Assembly (NCBI GenBank): GCA_963665495.1
Contig: OY762289.1
Location: 4,030,001-4,094,000 of the forward strand
DNA: 64,000 nt
Source of the DNA: G963665495 sp963665495
Lineage (GTDB): Bacteria > Desulfobacterota > Desulfovibrionia > Desulfovibrionales > Desulfovibrionaceae
Direction of reading: 5' to 3'
Made by a program: the position numbers and the translations under genes
The notes under the pieces: generated by a model
The model's input: only the letters and a program-made list of their open reading frames with translations
What the model was told of the DNA's origin: nothing
Database searches by the model: none
In this document: positions 62,244-64,000 of the stretch, piece by piece
Layout: each line of letters starts with the position of its first letter
How positions within the stretch are numbered: position 1 is the stretch's first letter

Positions 62244-62987
62244 ATGGCTGAAAAAAGAATACCCGGCCTGCTGGTCGAAAATAACAAATTCTGCCCTGGA
62301 TGCGGGCACGGTATAATCAACAGAGTTCTGGCCGAGGTTCTGGAAGAGATGGAACTGGCCGACATGGCCATCGGCAGTCTCGCCGTGGGCTGTGCCTGCC
62401 TGATGATAGACACGTTCGGCGTGGACTGGGTTCAGGCCCCGCACGGCCGCGCGGCCGCCCTGGCCACGGGCATCAAACGCGTTCGTCCGGAAAATTTCGT
62501 TTTCACCTACCAGGGAGACGGAGATTCGTTGGCTATCGGCTTTTCCGAGACCATGTACGCGGCTTTTCGCAATGAAAATATCACCGCCATCATTGTCAAC
62601 AACGGTATTTTCGGCATGACCGGAGGCCAGATGGCCCCCACTTCGCTCCCGGAGCAGCGGACAACCACCTCACCCAGGGGAAGAAACACCGAACTCACGG
62701 GCCAACCGCTCAACATCGTCAACCAGATGAAGGATCTGCCCATAGGCTACCTGGCGCGGGGGTGCGTGGCATCTCCCAGGGAGATCATCCGGCTCAAGAA
62801 ATATGTCAAAGAAGCCGTCAATACGCAGTTGCGCCATGGTGGCTATTCCCTGGTGGAAGTTCTTTCGCCTTGTCCCACGAACTGGAAAATGGACATGAAA
62901 AAGGCGCTCGATCACATTCAGGAGGATGTAAAGCCGTTTTATCCCACAGGAGAATTCATCAAAGCAGGAGTGAAAGTCGATGCTTAG
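62244..62987 (+). CDS. 2-oxoacid:ferredoxin oxidoreductase beta subunit
   Basis: The 247-residue protein carries the thiamine-diphosphate signature: FCPGCGHGIINRV, YQGDGDSLAIGFSETMYAAF and VNNGIFGMTGGQMAPTS. It has the further Cys (VGCACLM) found in KorB/VorA-type subunits. It begins two bases after the alpha subunit stop and overlaps the gamma subunit by eight bases, showing tight coupling. Confidence 0.93.
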   Translation: MAEKRIPGLLVENNKFCPGCGHGIINRVLAEVLEEMELADMAIGSLAVGCACLMIDTFGVDWVQAPHGRAAALATGIKRVRPENFVFTYQGDGDSLAIGFSETMYAAFRNENITAIIVNNGIFGMTGGQMAPTSLPEQRTTTSPRGRNTELTGQPLNIVNQMKDLPIGYLARGCVASPREIIRLKKYVKEAVNTQLRHGGYSLVEVLSPCPTNWKMDMKKALDHIQEDVKPFYPTGEFIKAGVKVDA

Positions 62988-63513
62988 TGTCATTTTCGGC
63001 GGGTTCGGCGGACAGGGGGTGCTGACTGCAGGACAGGTTCTGGCCAGTGTCTGCATGGACAGAGGCAAAAAAGTCACCTGGGTTCCGGCATACGGATCGG
63101 AAATGCGCGGCGGAACAGCCAGTTGCCGGTTGCGGATTTCCGATGAGGAGATACTCAATCCCTTTTTCGACAAGGCCGATGTGTTGATTGCCATGAATCA
63201 GGATTCCGCGGACAGCATGCAGAACATGGTGGTGGAAAACGGCTTTGTCATCGCCAATACCACACTGGTTGCAAGCGATTCCCTGCGCAGTGATCTGAAA
63301 CGGGTGGAAGTCCAGGCCACGCAGCTTTCCAAGGATCTGAACAATCCGCGGGGCGCGAACATCGCCATGCTTGGGGCCACCATAGCGGCCACGGGAATCA
63401 TTGGCGTGGAAGACTTCGCCGACGGCATAGACGCCTATTTTGCGGCCAAGGGACGCAATAACCCGCTCAACCGCGCCTGCTTCCTGCAAGGTGCAGAAGC
63501 CGCCAAGGACTAG
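62980..63513 (+). CDS. 2-oxoacid:ferredoxin oxidoreductase gamma subunit
   Basis: The 177-residue protein has the gamma-domain signature FGGFGGQGVLTAGQVLA, then VPAYGSEMRGGTASCRL and NPFFDKADVLIAMNQDS. It completes the delta-alpha-beta-gamma set of a KOR/VOR-type enzyme. It overlaps the beta subunit by eight bases and is followed three bases later by the acyl-CoA synthetase. Confidence 0.93.
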   Translation: MLSVIFGGFGGQGVLTAGQVLASVCMDRGKKVTWVPAYGSEMRGGTASCRLRISDEEILNPFFDKADVLIAMNQDSADSMQNMVVENGFVIANTTLVASDSLRSDLKRVEVQATQLSKDLNNPRGANIAMLGATIAATGIIGVEDFADGIDAYFAAKGRNNPLNRACFLQGAEAAKD

Positions 63514-63516
63514 GAC

Positions 63517-64000
63517 ATGGACTTGAAGAAACTGTTGTCTCCCAAGACAATGGCCATTGTGGGCGCCAGTGAAAAGGAAGGCTTCGGCGGGGATACCTGC
63601 CGCAACGTGCTCTACTATTCCAGCGGACAGGGTGTGTACTTCGTCAATCCCAAGCGGGATGAAGTTTTTGGCCGTAAGTGCTGGCCGTCGTTAACGGACT
63701 TGCCCGAGCCCATCGACCTGGTGGTGATCTGCACCCCCCGCAAGACCGTGGAAACGCTGCTGCTTGAGGCGCATGCCAAGGGCGCTGGCGCTGCCGTCGT
63801 CTATGCCAGCGGGTATTCCGAAGTGGGCACCGAAGAGGGACGCAAGGCCGAGGAAGATCTCAAGGCGCTGTGCAAAACACTGGACATGGCGCTCATGGGG
63901 CCCAATTGCGCAGGCTTCATGAATTATGCCGAGGGGGTGAGCGCCTTCGCCTTTATTTCGGAAAAGCGCGACCGTAAGGGGGCCGTGGGCATGGTTTCAC
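63517..64000 (+). CDS. ADP-forming acyl-CoA (acetate-CoA ligase type) synthetase, N-terminal part
   Basis: The window ends after 161 residues. The visible part is the CoA-binding domain of ADP-forming acyl-CoA synthetases: LLSPKTMAIVGASEKEGFGG, YFVNPKRDEVFGRKCWPSL, PIDLVVICTPRKTVETLLLE, SGYSEVGTEEGRKAEEDLKA and ALMGPNCAGFMNY. Such enzymes turn acyl-CoA, ADP and phosphate into acid, CoA and ATP. As the last visible gene of the VOR-type operon it would harvest energy from the acyl-CoA product. The full-length protein is expected to be near 700 residues. Confidence 0.88.
   Translation, partial: MDLKKLLSPKTMAIVGASEKEGFGGDTCRNVLYYSSGQGVYFVNPKRDEVFGRKCWPSLTDLPEPIDLVVICTPRKTVETLLLEAHAKGAGAAVVYASGYSEVGTEEGRKAEEDLKALCKTLDMALMGPNCAGFMNYAEGVSAFAFISEKRDRKGAVGMVS

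Noticed and set aside
1..64000. CRISPR array
   Set aside because: No direct repeats with regular unique spacers were found; the only tandem array is the coding 81-bp repeat of the autotransporter.

Overview
The window looks like chromosomal DNA of an anaerobic, sulfate-reducer-type deltaproteobacterium, most likely a Desulfovibrionaceae member. The reasons are a selenocysteine-containing periplasmic formate dehydrogenase with a cytochrome c3-type partner, a corrinoid methyl-transfer cluster, a ferredoxin-dependent 2-oxoacid oxidoreductase operon, and two copies of a 'GCCTCCGGCGGC' intergenic repeat. Assignment to a genus is not possible from the sequence alone. All functional calls rest on reading translated motifs; no search was run.

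Layout. 0-16 kb is a mostly minus-strand envelope and transport region. It holds a 27-residue-repeat autotransporter (cut by the left edge), an acyltransferase-3 membrane protein, an exported PsiD-like pyruvoyl decarboxylase, an Lnt/nitrilase-like protein next to a MarR regulator with two matching operators, an exported P1-family peptidase, an unusual pair of a DAACS carrier with an ABC-type binding protein, and a giant exported DUF4347/propeller protein. 16-17.6 kb is decayed DNA with a bacteriocin-export (NHLM HlyD) remnant. 17.6-19.6 kb encodes a YjiL/YjiM-type activase and double-cubane protein. 19.8-23.7 kb is an operon of a sugar-type ABC importer and a UroD/MtaA-fold methyltransferase. 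23.7-27.5 kb is decayed, partly AT-rich DNA with transposase remnants and unknown membrane proteins. 27.5-29 kb is a divergent TetR/DUF6544 pair with twin operators. 29-32.5 kb is an operon of an AraC regulator with a TIM-barrel sensor, a Tm-1-like protein and the stand-alone TIM-barrel enzyme.

32.9-41 kb is a corrinoid methyl-transfer cluster: DUF1638, a hydantoinase/oxoprolinase-like ASKHA protein, a ferredoxin-containing corrinoid activator (RACE), two UroD-fold methyltransferases, a CobW/G3E metallochaperone and a corrinoid protein. No MtaB/MttB/MtvB-type substrate methyltransferase is present. With the 20 kb operon, the window has three UroD-type methyltransferases, which suggests uptake and demethylation of an unidentified methylated compound. 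This is the best candidate for an undescribed system.

42-50 kb carries the formate dehydrogenase operon (small ORF, fdhA with in-frame UGA, fdhB, cytochrome c3) and a separate cytoplasmic molybdopterin oxidoreductase. 50-57 kb is a mobile-element scar zone: purT, a small Cys-rich exported protein, a frameshifted integrase, two AT-rich unknown genes (one HEPN-like), a truncated tRNA-Ala(GGC) 3' end, an intact tyrosine integrase and an ISL3-type remnant. 57-64 kb is an amino-acid or 2-oxoacid catabolic locus: IclR regulator, MFS carrier, divergent glutamate-dehydrogenase-like enzyme, and a four-gene VOR/KOR-type oxidoreductase followed by an ADP-forming acyl-CoA synthetase (cut by the right edge). 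It could convert an amino acid through a 2-oxoacid and acyl-CoA to acid plus ATP and reduced ferredoxin.
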